Assembly: GCA_005878095.1 (NCBI GenBank)
Contig: VBNH01000042.1
Span: 1 to 64,000 of the forward strand
Reading direction: 5' to 3'
DNA length: 64,000 nt
Origin: Gammaproteobacteria bacterium
Lineage (GTDB): Bacteria; Pseudomonadota; Gammaproteobacteria; Steroidobacterales; Steroidobacteraceae
Position numbers and translations under genes: made by a program. The notes below the pieces were generated by a model, which worked only from the letters and a program-made list of their open reading frames with translations, ran no database searches and had not been told where the DNA came from. This document shows positions 36,868 through 47,981 of the stretch, piece after piece (position 1 is the stretch's first letter; each line of letters starts with the position of its first letter).

Positions 36868-38484
36868 ATGGTGTGGAAACGGGCGGCGATTCTGGCGCCT
36901 GCCTCGCTGGCGATACTCGGGGCGGCGAGCGCGGCGGTTGCGGGGCGCGCCGGCCCCCTGCGCGTGTGCGCGGACCCGGGCAACATGCCGTTCTCCAACA
37001 ACCGCGGCGAGGGCATCGAGAACAAGATCGCCGAGGTACTCGCCAGGAACCTGGGCACGGCGGTGCAGTACTACTACCGGCCCGGCATCGAGCGGGGCAT
37101 GACGCGCACGACCTTGTACGCCGAGGAGTGCGACGTGATGTTCGACATGCCGGTGGACAGCGAGCGCGTACTGGTGACCACGCCGCTGTATCGCACGACC
37201 TTCGTGCTCGCCTCCCGCAGCGATCGCGGCATAACCATCAAGAACCTCGACGACCCGCGCCTGAAGACGCTCAAGGTCGGGGTCTACCAGACCTCGGCGA
37301 TCCGCGAAGCGCTCGCCGACCATGACGTACGCAACGTCTCGATTCACTATCTCAGCCACGACGCGGACCTGGTGGCGGAGGATCAGCCGGCCTACCAGGT
37401 GCAGGAGGTGGTGGACGGCAAGCTCGATATCGCCGCCGTGTGGGGGCCGTTCGCCGGCTACTACAAGGCGATGAAGCACGCGCCGATCGCCCTGCAGCCG
37501 GTCAACCTCATGGAAGACGCCGTACCGCTCGAGTACGACCTGGCGGTCGCGGTGCGCACGAGCGACAAGGACCTGCAGGCGCAGCTGGACCGCGCGCTGC
37601 ACGCCGAACGCGAGGCGATCCGTTCGATCCTCACCGAGTTCGGCGTCCCCCTGGTTCGTTGCGATACCTGTCTCGTCAGCGGCGACCTGCCTTCGCACGG
37701 ACCCTACGCTGCGCCGCGGCGCCCAGCGCCAACCGGCCGTCCCTCGCGGACAGTCAGCATCGCACAGCTCGACGAGTGGCTTGCGCATGGCGCGAACCTC
37801 AACGTCGAGCTCAACAACGCGGTGCTCGCCGGCGACCAGGTGCGCATCGCCTACCTGCTCGACAGCAAGCACGTACCGATCGACGCCCTGGACCTGCAGG
37901 GTGAGACCGCGTTGCAGGTCGCCATCCGCCAGAAATCGCAAGTCCTGGTCCGCTATCTGCTCGGGCGCGGCGCCGGCGTGGCGGTACCCGACCGCGACGG
38001 CTGGACGCCCCTCATGACGGCCGCCTGGGTCGGCGACGGCCCGATTGTCACCCTGCTCACCAGGCAGCACGCGGACCCTGACGCCGCCGGCCCGGGTGAC
38101 CTCACGCCGCTGGGCATCGCCTTGACCGGCGGCAAGGATGCAGCCACCGCGGCTCTGATCGAGTCGGGGGCTGACGTCAATCGCCCGGTGGGGGCGGGCG
38201 GGTACACGCCGCTCATGCTCGCCGTCGCCCAGCATTCCAAGACCGCCGCCCAGATGATCCTCAAACGCGGAGCGGACGTGAATGCCCGCAACCAGGGCGG
38301 CATCACGGCGCTCATGATCGCGGCGGCCGCCGACCAGCCGGAGCTCGTCGCACTGCTCGTCCAGGCGGGTGCGAACGTCGACGCCCGCAGCGAGACCGGT
38401 GAGACGGCGCTGTCGATTGCGCGGGCGAGGGATTATCAGGCGGTGGTGAAGCTGCTCGAGCAGCGGCCCTCGCCGACGACCTGA
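36868..38484 (+). CDS. XoxJ-like periplasmic binding protein fused to ankyrin repeats
   Basis: The 538-residue protein starts with a signal peptide (AILAPASLAILGAASAAVA). The next about 240 residues match the quinoprotein-associated substrate-binding-like family (XoxJ/MxaJ), with VCADPGNMPFSNNRGEGIE and LKVGVYQTSAIREAL. XoxJ is thought to help activate or mature XoxF. From about residue 310 to the end come around six ankyrin repeats, for example GWTPLMTAAWVGDGPIVTLL and GYTPLMLAVAQHSKTAAQMI. XoxJ proteins normally end after the binding domain, so this is an unusual fusion that may add a protein-docking arm in the periplasm. Confidence 0.88.
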   Translation: MVWKRAAILAPASLAILGAASAAVAGRAGPLRVCADPGNMPFSNNRGEGIENKIAEVLARNLGTAVQYYYRPGIERGMTRTTLYAEECDVMFDMPVDSERVLVTTPLYRTTFVLASRSDRGITIKNLDDPRLKTLKVGVYQTSAIREALADHDVRNVSIHYLSHDADLVAEDQPAYQVQEVVDGKLDIAAVWGPFAGYYKAMKHAPIALQPVNLMEDAVPLEYDLAVAVRTSDKDLQAQLDRALHAEREAIRSILTEFGVPLVRCDTCLVSGDLPSHGPYAAPRRPAPTGRPSRTVSIAQLDEWLAHGANLNVELNNAVLAGDQVRIAYLLDSKHVPIDALDLQGETALQVAIRQKSQVLVRYLLGRGAGVAVPDRDGWTPLMTAAWVGDGPIVTLLTRQHADPDAAGPGDLTPLGIALTGGKDAATAALIESGADVNRPVGAGGYTPLMLAVAQHSKTAAQMILKRGADVNARNQGGITALMIAAAADQPELVALLVQAGANVDARSETGETALSIARARDYQAVVKLLEQRPSPTT

Positions 38485-38533
38485 CGCCTCGCCCGCGACA
38501 CCGTACGACTGCCATCAACCGAAGAAGTGGGTC

Positions 38534-40398
<1,865 letters not shown>

Positions 40399-40616
40399 TG
40401 GGAGCTTCAACTTTGGCGGGACGCGTCGAAAACCGCCAGCACGCACTGCAGCAACGCCCGGTGCTGTCCGAAACGGGCCGTTTGCAGTAGCCTGTCGCAT
40501 CCAAAGCCGGCCAGGGATGTCCACCGGAAATTGTCGGGGCACTCATGTCACGGATGGGGGGGACTGCTCCGGGCGCCGACGCTGGGGACCCCGGAGGAGC
40601 GTTCGGGGGACACACC

Positions 40617-42674
40617 ATGCAAACGCGCTTGAACACCCAGAGCCACGCGGACCTGATCCACAGTGTCCTCGCCGGACACCGGGCGGGGCTGCCGATCGAT
40701 GAGGTCATACGGCGCTCGTGGAGCCGCTGTCTCACGACCTACGCGCTGGATCCCTATCAGAGCAAGCGGCCGAACACCGTCGAGCATGCCGACCTGCTGG
40801 CACGCAGGCAGCGCATCGGTGCGGTGCTGGCGATTGCGCGCATCGAGATGGAAAGCCTCAGCAAGCTCATGCGGCGGTCCGAGTACAGCATCATCCTGAC
40901 CGATCGCGATGGCGTCATCCTCAGCTACGTCGGCGATCCCGGTTTTGCGGCCACGGCGCGCCGCTGCGGTTTCCGCGAAGGCGTAGTGTGGAGCGAACAG
41001 GAACTGGGCACGAACGGCATGGGAACGTGCCTGACGACGCAACGGCCGATCGTCATACACCGCGCCGAGCATTTCCTCGCCCAGAACATCCAGCTGACCT
41101 GCTCCGCGGCCCCGATCTTCGACATGCGCGGGCAGCTGCTCGCCGCGCTCGACATTTCGGGCGCTTCCGCCACTGCGCAGACCCATACGCTGGCGCTGGT
41201 CGACATGGCGGCGCAGAACGTGGAGAACCGCGCACTGCTCGGTGCGTGCCGGGACTACTACGTGCTGCGCTTCCACCGCTGTGCGGAATTCGTCAGCACG
41301 CCCGGGGAAGGGGTGATCGCCTTCGATGAGCTCGGCACCATCAAGGGTGCGAACCGCAGTGCGCTGGAGCTGTTGAGATTTCGCGATCACGAGGCCCTGT
41401 GCGGGCAGCGCGTGGAGCGCGTCTTCGAGACGAGCCTCGCGAGCTTGCTGCAGCTCGCGGCGCGGCACAGGTTCCGGCCCGAGCCCCTGCCGTCGCCCCT
41501 GGCAAGGCGGCCGTGGTTCGCGATGCTGCAGGCGCCGGTGGAATCGCAGCGGCGAGCGATACCGGCGGCCGGCACTGCCGGGACCGCACCCGGCGTTGCG
41601 CGCCCGCCGGAGTCGGACCCATTGCAGTGCCTGCATTCCTCCGATCCGGTGATGCAGCAGAGCGTAGAAGTCCTGCGCCGGGTCATCGATCGCGACATCT
41701 CGGTGCTGTTGCTCGGCGAAACGGGCACCGGCAAGGGTTACTGCGCGCGCGCCATCCATGCCGCCAGCCGCCGTGCCGAAAAGCCGTTCCTGTCGGTGAA
41801 CTGCGGCGCCATCCCCGAGCCGCTGATCGAGAGCGAGCTGTTCGGCCACAAACCCGGCGCGTTCACCGGTGCTGCCCGCGACGGCAGCATGGGCCGCATC
41901 CTGCAGGCAAACGGCGGCACGCTGTTCCTCGATGAGATCGGCGACATGCCGCTGCCACTGCAGGCGCGTCTCCTGAACGTCATCGAGGACCGCGAGGTGC
42001 TGCCGCTGGGTGGAACGAAGGCGATTCCGGTCGACGTGCGCATCATCAGCGCCACGCAGCACGACCCCGTGGAGTTGATCGCCAAGGGGCAGTTCCGCGA
42101 TGATCTGTACTATCGCCTGAACGGCATCACCGTGCGCATCCCCCCGGTGCGCCAGCGCGCGGATATCCCCGATCTGATCCGCAAGCTGGTAGGCACGGAA
42201 GCGGGACCTGAGAACTCGGTTGACATCGATGTGGCGCTGCTCGAGCGACTCGCCAGGTACTCCTGGCCGGGCAACGTACGCCAGCTGCGCAACGTGGTGC
42301 GCACGATGCTGGCGCTGCGCAGCGGCAATCGCCTGACGCTCGCGGATTTCAACGACAGCTGGCTCACCGGCGCCACCCGCCCCGAGGAGCCCGTGGAGTC
42401 CGGCAAGCCGCCCGAAGCAGACCTCGAGAACGTGCTCGACAGCGCCGAATGCGACGCGCTGCGCCGGACGCTCGAGGCCTTCCACTGGAACATCAGTGCC
42501 GCGGCCTCGCGATTGCACCTCAGCCGGCGGACGCTGTACCGCAAGATGCACCGGCATGGGCTGGTACGGCACGCGGCGCCGACGGCGCTCACGGTCGTGG
42601 GTCGCGACCGCGACGCGGCTCATGACGAGGGCGGCGCACGGGCGCCGCCGAAAGGCCCGGCCGACGCGGGCTAG
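40617..42674 (+). CDS. AcoR-type sigma-54-dependent activator
   Basis: The 685-residue regulator has an N-terminal GAF-type sensor region like AcoR (about residues 60-200), an AAA+ domain and a C-terminal Fis-type helix-turn-helix (ISAAASRLHLSRRTLYRKM). The AAA+ part shows Walker A GETGTGKG, the sigma-54 contact loop GAFTGA in HKPGAFTGAARDG, and Walker B GGTLFLDEIGDM. The Walker A residue after Lys is Gly instead of the usual Glu. The ATG at 40617 has GGGGGA upstream; a further in-frame ATG lies at 40545. An inverted repeat AAACGGGCCGTTT at 40471-40483 lies upstream and may be an operator or terminator. It probably drives xoxF and frmA in response to an alcohol or aldehyde. Confidence 0.9.
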   Translation: MQTRLNTQSHADLIHSVLAGHRAGLPIDEVIRRSWSRCLTTYALDPYQSKRPNTVEHADLLARRQRIGAVLAIARIEMESLSKLMRRSEYSIILTDRDGVILSYVGDPGFAATARRCGFREGVVWSEQELGTNGMGTCLTTQRPIVIHRAEHFLAQNIQLTCSAAPIFDMRGQLLAALDISGASATAQTHTLALVDMAAQNVENRALLGACRDYYVLRFHRCAEFVSTPGEGVIAFDELGTIKGANRSALELLRFRDHEALCGQRVERVFETSLASLLQLAARHRFRPEPLPSPLARRPWFAMLQAPVESQRRAIPAAGTAGTAPGVARPPESDPLQCLHSSDPVMQQSVEVLRRVIDRDISVLLLGETGTGKGYCARAIHAASRRAEKPFLSVNCGAIPEPLIESELFGHKPGAFTGAARDGSMGRILQANGGTLFLDEIGDMPLPLQARLLNVIEDREVLPLGGTKAIPVDVRIISATQHDPVELIAKGQFRDDLYYRLNGITVRIPPVRQRADIPDLIRKLVGTEAGPENSVDIDVALLERLARYSWPGNVRQLRNVVRTMLALRSGNRLTLADFNDSWLTGATRPEEPVESGKPPEADLENVLDSAECDALRRTLEAFHWNISAAASRLHLSRRTLYRKMHRHGLVRHAAPTALTVVGRDRDAAHDEGGARAPPKGPADAG

Positions 42675-42750
42675 GTGACTCGCTGGCGAAGCGGGAGTCG
42701 ATGACTCATGGCGAAATTCATGGCTGAACTTTACAAGCGAGGCAGGATTT

Positions 42751-43323
42751 ATGGCAGTTTCAATTCACCCCTCCGTTGACAGCGGCGTAAAGAAAGGCAC
42801 TCCCAATTTCGCCGGCGGCACCCTGACCTGCAAGTGCGCCCAGGCGCCGGTCACGGTCAGCATCGGGGCGAACGTGGCGTTCAATCATGCGTGCGGCTGC
42901 ACCAAGTGCTGGAAACCCAAGGGCGCGCTCTTTTCTGTGGTCGGGGTGGTGGCGCGGGAGAAGCTCGCGGTCACGGCCAACGGCCAGAAGCTCAAGGTCG
43001 TCGACCCGAGCGCGACGATTCAGCGCTACGCCTGTACCGGATGCGGCGTTCACATGTACGGACGCATCGAGAACAAGGCCCACCCGTTCCATGGACTCGA
43101 CTTCATTCACGTCGAGCTGTCGAAGGAGAAGGGCTGGGAGGAGCCGAGGTTCGCGGCGTTTGTCTCCTCGATCATCGAGTCCGGTGCCAAGCCCGAGCAG
43201 ATGGGTGCGGTGCGCGCGCGGTTGAAGGAGCTCGGTCTTGAGCCCTACGACTGCCTCTCGCCGGCGCTGATGGACCTGATCGCAACGCATACGGCGAAGG
43301 CGAAGGGCGTGCTCGCGGCCTGA
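42751..43323 (+). CDS. gfa: S-(hydroxymethyl)glutathione synthase
   Basis: Gfa speeds the joining of formaldehyde to glutathione, feeding FrmA. The 190-residue zinc protein has the CENP-V/GFA fold with cysteine motifs CKCAQ, CGCTKCW and [10 protein letters not shown]. The family-specific stretches [13 protein letters not shown] at the start and [18 protein letters not shown] at the end also match. It is the last gene of the island and converges with the type II secretion operon. Confidence 0.95.
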   Translation: MAVSIHPSVDSGVKKGTPNFAGGTLTCKCAQAPVTVSIGANVAFNHACGCTKCWKPKGALFSVVGVVAREKLAVTANGQKLKVVDPSATIQRYACTGCGVHMYGRIENKAHPFHGLDFIHVELSKEKGWEEPRFAAFVSSIIESGAKPEQMGAVRARLKELGLEPYDCLSPALMDLIATHTAKAKGVLAA

Positions 43324-43332
43324 GCGCACGAG

Positions 43333-43379
43333 GGCGCCGCGCCGGCTTGCACTGCGGCGCCGTGCGCTCGGGCGCACGG
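43333..43379. terminator. hairpins between convergent gfa and gspN
   Basis: GGCGCCGC/GCGGCGCC (8 bp) is followed by CCGTGCGC/GCGCACGG (8 bp, TCGG loop). The two stems overlap by two bases, so they are alternatives. There is no T tract; a bidirectional transcript-end role is likely from position. Confidence 0.45.
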
Positions 43380-43388
43380 CGCAAGGGG

Positions 43389-44126
43389 TCAGAACGTCCC
43401 GGCGACGGAGAACGGCCGCCGGCCGGTGGCATCCGGGGAGCCGAGGTAGCGGATGTTGTTGATGAGCGCGGGCTCGGCGCCGGCGCGCGGCGCGACCAGC
43501 CCCTCGAGCTCGAAGCCCGGCTGGCGCGTCAGGCGCAGCGTGCCCTCGACGGCAAGCGGGCCGTCGAGGTCGCGCAGCTTCCCGGTCGGTTCGCCGGGGC
43601 CTCCGGGGAAGGTCACCAGGTAACTGCCCAGCGGCGTCGCCACACCCGAGCGATCTTCCAGGTCCCGCGCTTCGATGCGCCCCTGAAGCGCGGTGATGAT
43701 GCCGTGCTCGAACTGCGCCAGCGCGAGATCCAGGTGTGCGCGGCCATGCAGATCCGCCGGGAGTCCCGGGATCAGCGCCGGATCGAGCGGCAGGTCGGCG
43801 ACGGCATGGCGCACCGTGACCTGCTGGCCGAAGCGAAGCTCCACCTCCGCGTCGAGGTTGCCGGCGCCGCGCGTGACGGCGATGTGGGCGGCAAGCTCAC
43901 CGAGGAGCAGCCGCCACGGGTGCAGCTCCCAGCTGACATCTCCGACCGGCGTGCGCTGCACCGTGAGGGCGGTGCACACTCCGCTCCACAGCGAGCCGTC
44001 GACGCCCGCGCAGGCGCAACCGCGCACGCCGCCCGCCGGGATGATCCAGGCAGCCGGCATGCGGGCGAGGAGAATGGCCGCAAAAGCGACCGCCGCCAGC
44101 AGTGCGATCCAGATTCGTGGCCTCAC
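43389..44126 (-). CDS. gspN: type II secretion protein GspN
   Basis: This 245-residue inner-membrane protein has one N-terminal helix (IALLAAVAFAAILLARMPAAW) and a periplasmic domain. Features of GspN include the GVDGSLWSG motif, VSWELHPWRLLLGEL and the C-terminal GTLRLTRQPGFELEGLVAPR. The start is GTG at 44126, one base after the gspM stop. GspN is an optional part of the secretion machine and is found mostly in gamma- and betaproteobacteria. Confidence 0.88.
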   Translation of the reverse strand: MRPRIWIALLAAVAFAAILLARMPAAWIIPAGGVRGCACAGVDGSLWSGVCTALTVQRTPVGDVSWELHPWRLLLGELAAHIAVTRGAGNLDAEVELRFGQQVTVRHAVADLPLDPALIPGLPADLHGRAHLDLALAQFEHGIITALQGRIEARDLEDRSGVATPLGSYLVTFPGGPGEPTGKLRDLDGPLAVEGTLRLTRQPGFELEGLVAPRAGAEPALINNIRYLGSPDATGRRPFSVAGTF

Positions 44127-44127
44127 T

Positions 44128-44619
44128 TCAACCCGAGTGCAGCACGATGGCGGCGTTCACCAGCCCGGGCGTCTCGGTTTTTTCAATGGTGGCTGACTCC
44201 ACGCTGACGCCGTTCTGCTGGGCGAGGCGGGCGAGCCAGCCGACCAGGCTGTCGAAGGGCGCCTTGGCGAGCCGCACCGACAGGCTCCCGGGACCGCCCG
44301 GTTCGCTGCCGGCGAGCGCACCCGCCAAACCGGACTCGCGCGCCGAACGGTCGACGATCACGAGCAGCGATTCACCCGTGGCCGCCGGCGGCGGGGCCGA
44401 AGCGGCCAGCTCCGGGGCGACGCCCTGCATCCAGGTGAGATCGGCGCGCTTGCGGGCAAGCCGCTCGTGCGCATGCGCGACGCTGCGATCGAGGGGAATC
44501 AGCACGCCGAAGACGAGGATCGCCGCCGCGAGCGCGAGGCCCCCCAGAGCTAAGCGCCGCTCGCGCTCGGGAAGGGCCGCGACGGCATCGAGCGACAGTG
44601 AATTGGGCGTTAGCTTCAT
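44128..44619 (-). CDS. gspM: type II secretion protein GspM
   Basis: This 163-residue inner-membrane platform protein has a short cytoplasmic part containing LPERERRLALGG, one helix (residues 25-45) and a small periplasmic ferredoxin-like domain. LTWMQGVAPELAA and LVGWLARLAQQNGVSVESATIEK are typical GspM stretches. It works with GspL, whose gene lies 9 bases upstream. Confidence 0.88.
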   Translation of the reverse strand: MKLTPNSLSLDAVAALPERERRLALGGLALAAAILVFGVLIPLDRSVAHAHERLARKRADLTWMQGVAPELAASAPPPAATGESLLVIVDRSARESGLAGALAGSEPGGPGSLSVRLAKAPFDSLVGWLARLAQQNGVSVESATIEKTETPGLVNAAIVLHSG

Positions 44620-44628
44620 GGCTGTTTT

Positions 44629-45867
44629 CTAGGTGCCGCCGGCGCGCACCTGGATGTGTCCCTCGTAGCCCGAGGGGGCGTTGCTGCCGCCGGTGAGGTC
44701 GGCCTGCCAGCCGCTGTTGCGCAGCGCCTGGCTGACGCGGTCGAGACTCGCGGCATCCGGAGCGGAGAGCTTCATGTCGAGCGCGCCGCCGTGAAACTGC
44801 AGAGCCTGCACGCTCATGCCGGGGACGGCATCGCGCGCCTGCGCCAGCGCCTGCAGCGCGGGCAGAAGCCCTCCGCCGGCCCCGCGCGCAGCGTTCAGGC
44901 GTTGCTCCATGCGGCGGCGTGCATCGAGGGTGTTCGGATCGCCGGGCATGGCGGCGTGGAAGGTGTCGCGAATCGAGGCATCGAGCTGGCGTTCGCGATT
45001 CTTCAGCAGCTGCAGCTCTCCGATCTTGCCCACGAGGTGCAGGCTGATGAGAGACAGGAGCAGGATCGCCGCCACCCGCCAGGCCCGCAGTCCGACCGCG
45101 CGCGCGGCCGTCGGCGCGTAGCTGCCCTGCAGCAGGTTGATCGGTGTCGCGGCCGGCAGTTGCTGCGCGAACAGAGCCAGGGGTCCGCCGGTGAGCAGCT
45201 GGACCTTGATGCCGTCGAATCGAGCACGCGCCGCTTCGATCTGTGCGGAATGCCGCTGCCACTCCGCTGCGCCGGCGTACAGGATGAGGCCGCGTGCGCC
45301 GCTCGCTGACCGCTCCGCGCCTGAGTGCGCGATGTCGAGCGCTTCCGCCAACGCATCCGCGGGCAGCGTCACCGGACAGGCACCGGGCGAGCGTACCAAC
45401 ACTGCGTCCTCCTCCAGGAGCACCACCGCCTGGCCCGGATTCTGCGGCAGCAGCTCGCTGTCGGCGTAGATCGCCTCGGGTTCGAGGCCGCTCGTGCGCA
45501 GCGTCGTCAGCCACTCATCGAGCAGTGCGCGGGCTACCACGGCGACCGGCGCGTGCGAGGAATCCCCGGCACGCTTGCCGATGGCGAAATGCAGATCGTC
45601 GATGTCGTCGGCCAGCTGCTCTTCGAGTGCGTACGGCACGAGCTGCTGCAGCTTCGCACCGGCCTTGACCGGGATCTCCGGCTCCGCCAGCAGCACATCC
45701 GCGCCGGGCACCAGTGCACACACGCGCCGTCCCGCGGCGCGCGCCGCCGCGAGCGTCAGCGGACCGCTTTGCGGCGGCCCGGCCGGCGCGCCGCCCGCAT
45801 CGGCGATGAGCCAGGATGCCGGTTCCCCGGCGGCGCGTGGCAGGCGCAGCAGCAGCCAGTCAGCCAT
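44629..45867 (-). CDS. gspL: type II secretion protein GspL
   Basis: The 412-residue bitopic protein links the secretion ATPase GspE to the inner-membrane platform. The cytoplasmic actin-like part includes VPYALEEQLADDIDDLHFAIG. A transmembrane helix (VAAILLLSLISLHLV) lies at about residues 273-288, followed by a periplasmic domain. GspC, GspD, GspE and GspF are not in the window. Confidence 0.9.
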   Translation of the reverse strand: MADWLLLRLPRAAGEPASWLIADAGGAPAGPPQSGPLTLAAARAAGRRVCALVPGADVLLAEPEIPVKAGAKLQQLVPYALEEQLADDIDDLHFAIGKRAGDSSHAPVAVVARALLDEWLTTLRTSGLEPEAIYADSELLPQNPGQAVVLLEEDAVLVRSPGACPVTLPADALAEALDIAHSGAERSASGARGLILYAGAAEWQRHSAQIEAARARFDGIKVQLLTGGPLALFAQQLPAATPINLLQGSYAPTAARAVGLRAWRVAAILLLSLISLHLVGKIGELQLLKNRERQLDASIRDTFHAAMPGDPNTLDARRRMEQRLNAARGAGGGLLPALQALAQARDAVPGMSVQALQFHGGALDMKLSAPDAASLDRVSQALRNSGWQADLTGGSNAPSGYEGHIQVRAGGT

Positions 45868-45887
45868 GGGCGGATACCGTCATATCA

Positions 45888-46874
45888 TCAGTCGGGCGTG
45901 AAGCTGCGCAGGATGGGACGCACGCTGCTCTGGTCCTGATACAGAAGACTGTACAAGTTGAATTCCGTGCTGCCAATAGTGATGAAACTCGTGAGGCGGA
46001 AGTAGCTCGAGACCTGCGCGATCTTCGGCCGCACCTTCTCGAGCAGCTTCGGATCCGCAAAGGCCGCCTCGTAGTCGCGCTGCGTGGGGAAGCAGCCGGG
46101 GGCGTTGGCGCGGTTCTTCGCCAGGGAATCCGCATCGGAGCTGAAGTCCTGATGTCCGAGGTACGCATCCAGCACCAGTGCGGGCGCCGTGCACAGGTTG
46201 ACCGGCGTGTTATACGGGAGCGCCGTGACATAGGGCGCGAGCTTCAGGTAGCGGTCGCGGCCGAAGCCCGGCAGCGCGAGCAACTCGCTCACGCTGGTGA
46301 TGTAGCGGTTGGCGGTCCGGTACGGTGGCGTCTGGCCCATGTAGACGCTGTCCTCTGCGCCATCCGGAACCGACGGGGTGATACTCCCATCGATCCAGTC
46401 GACGATATAGCCCGCCCATTCCGTCTCCACACCGGCCATCGCCAGCAGCTGCATGAAGGCCTGCAACTGCACCGGGTCCGCTGTGGTGTCGTTCTTCACC
46501 AGGTTGTTGAGGTTGAATCGTCCCTGCAGGTCCTCGAGCGACGCCTCGAGCATCACGTCTGGAACCACCTCGATGGGTCCGATGGGCTTGGCCCAGCCCT
46601 GCCCGGGATAGGTATGGATCTGGTCGTTCTGCCGTATCTGGCGCAGGCCGTAGGCAGCGAGCGCCTCGGCTCCCTCGGCGATGAGCAATGCCTGATCGAA
46701 GGCATAGGTCGCGGCGCCGCGCCGCGCGCTCATCGCGTTCTCGTACGCCACCGCGGCGGCGATGATGGTGCCGAGCGCCACCAGCAGGATCGCCACCAGC
46801 AGCGCAATGCCGCGCTGGCCGCGCGGTGGCCGCCAGGGACGCTGGCGGCGCGAGCGCTGCGAAACGCTGTTCAT
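45888..46874 (-). CDS. gspK: type II secretion minor pseudopilin GspK
   Basis: The 328-residue pseudopilin caps the pseudopilus tip. It has the prepilin peptidase site and hydrophobic stem QRGIALLVAILLVALGTIIA, which lacks the usual Glu at +5 as expected for GspK. A large domain follows with LQGRFNLNNLV and LPGFGRDRYLKLAPYVTALP. Confidence 0.92.
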   Translation of the reverse strand: MNSVSQRSRRQRPWRPPRGQRGIALLVAILLVALGTIIAAAVAYENAMSARRGAATYAFDQALLIAEGAEALAAYGLRQIRQNDQIHTYPGQGWAKPIGPIEVVPDVMLEASLEDLQGRFNLNNLVKNDTTADPVQLQAFMQLLAMAGVETEWAGYIVDWIDGSITPSVPDGAEDSVYMGQTPPYRTANRYITSVSELLALPGFGRDRYLKLAPYVTALPYNTPVNLCTAPALVLDAYLGHQDFSSDADSLAKNRANAPGCFPTQRDYEAAFADPKLLEKVRPKIAQVSSYFRLTSFITIGSTEFNLYSLLYQDQSSVRPILRSFTPD

Positions 46875-46887
46875 GCGGCGCCGTAGC

Positions 46888-47514
46888 TCATCCGGCGATC
46901 TCGATGATGCGCACGATCTTTCCCCAGTCCTCGGTGTCGAGGGTGATCTCCACCGCCACCGGGCGCTGGCGCAGTGTCCATTCCTGCTTCTGGATCACCG
47001 CGGTACCCGGCGGCCATTGCTCCTGCCACTGATGGGACACGTCGAGATAACGCAGCGTCATCGCCTTGAGATGCGTCATCAGGTTGCGCTTGGCCGTCGT
47101 GCTGGCGAGCGTGGGATCGAGGACGTTCCAGTACTCGCGCCGCAGTGTTCCGTTCTCCAGGAAATACGCCACGCGCTGCAATCCGGGGCGCTGCAGCCCG
47201 ACCGGGTTCGCCCAGCCACCGCGGGTGAGGGCGACGATCGGTTGCGTGCCGGGAACCGAGCCCTGCAGCGCAGCCTGCGCGGGCTCATCGCCGATGGCCT
47301 GACGCACCGGACGCGGGGCGAGCTGCACGAAGTCCTGTTCCAGCACGCGCACCGCCGTTTGCAGCTCGAGCAGGTGCGCCTGTTGTTGCTGCAGCGAGTC
47401 GCGGCTGGTGACTGCCTGACTGATGGCGGCGTAGCCCATGGCGAACATGACCGCCGCGATGAACAGCGCCACCAGGAGTTCGAGCAGCGTGAACCCGCGG
47501 CCGCGGGGCCTCAC
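46888..47514 (-). CDS. gspJ: type II secretion minor pseudopilin GspJ
   Basis: The 208-residue minor pseudopilin has the prepilin signal RGRGFTLLELLVALFIAAV. The LLELQTAVRVLEQDFVQLAPRPVRQ stretch and a domain typical of GspJ follow. The GTG start overlaps the gspI stop by 4 bases. Confidence 0.9.
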   Translation of the reverse strand: MRPRGRGFTLLELLVALFIAAVMFAMGYAAISQAVTSRDSLQQQQAHLLELQTAVRVLEQDFVQLAPRPVRQAIGDEPAQAALQGSVPGTQPIVALTRGGWANPVGLQRPGLQRVAYFLENGTLRREYWNVLDPTLASTTAKRNLMTHLKAMTLRYLDVSHQWQEQWPPGTAVIQKQEWTLRQRPVAVEITLDTEDWGKIVRIIEIAG

Positions 47515-47981
47515 TGCGATCCCCGTGGATTTTGGACTGCGGGCTGCGCCTCACTGAATGTCTGCGTGCCCCAGTCGGGCTGGAAACCATTGGGCGTCCC
47601 GACCGCATCGCCCCGGATACCACTCACCGTGGCGAACCAGCCGTTGTCATCACCGGCCTTGACGTCCGCGGGGCGCACGCTGACGTCGATACGCTCCACT
47701 CCCGGCACCTCGGTCGCCACCACCTGCTGGCGCCAGTGCCAGCTGCGGCCGGCAAAGTCGCTGTCGCCGTCGGTGTTGCCGGTGGGGGGCTGTTGGCCGG
47801 ACAGCCGCAGGTTCGCGATCTGATTGAGGGCCACCCACTGGGCGAGCGTCTTGTCGCGCAGGTAGGAGAGCGTGTTCGCCGAGGAGCTCAGCGCACCCAT
47901 GACCGCCGCCATGCCGATCGCGACGATCGCCAGCGCCACCAGCACTTCGATGAGCGTGAAGCCGCCGCGGGCGTGCCTCAC
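47511..47981 (-). CDS. gspI: type II secretion minor pseudopilin GspI
   Basis: The 156-residue minor pseudopilin starts at a GTG at 47981 overlapping the gspH stop (GTGA). The prepilin site GGFTLIEVLVALAIVAIGMAA is followed by LRDKTLAQWVALNQIANLRL, a GspI hallmark. It is somewhat longer than typical GspI (about 125), with a glycine/proline-rich tail. The long open frame upstream of the GTG is non-coding. Confidence 0.9.
   Translation of the reverse strand: MRHARGGFTLIEVLVALAIVAIGMAAVMGALSSSANTLSYLRDKTLAQWVALNQIANLRLSGQQPPTGNTDGDSDFAGRSWHWRQQVVATEVPGVERIDVSVRPADVKAGDDNGWFATVSGIRGDAVGTPNGFQPDWGTQTFSEAQPAVQNPRGSQ

Noticed and set aside
36145-38235. 696-codon minus-strand open frame
   Set aside because: It crosses xoxF and the xoxJ-like gene in antisense; composition is that of a shadow frame.
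40548-42623. 691-codon minus-strand open frame
   Set aside because: It is antisense to the sigma-54 activator, whose frame has Walker motifs, GAFTGA and a Fis helix-turn-helix.
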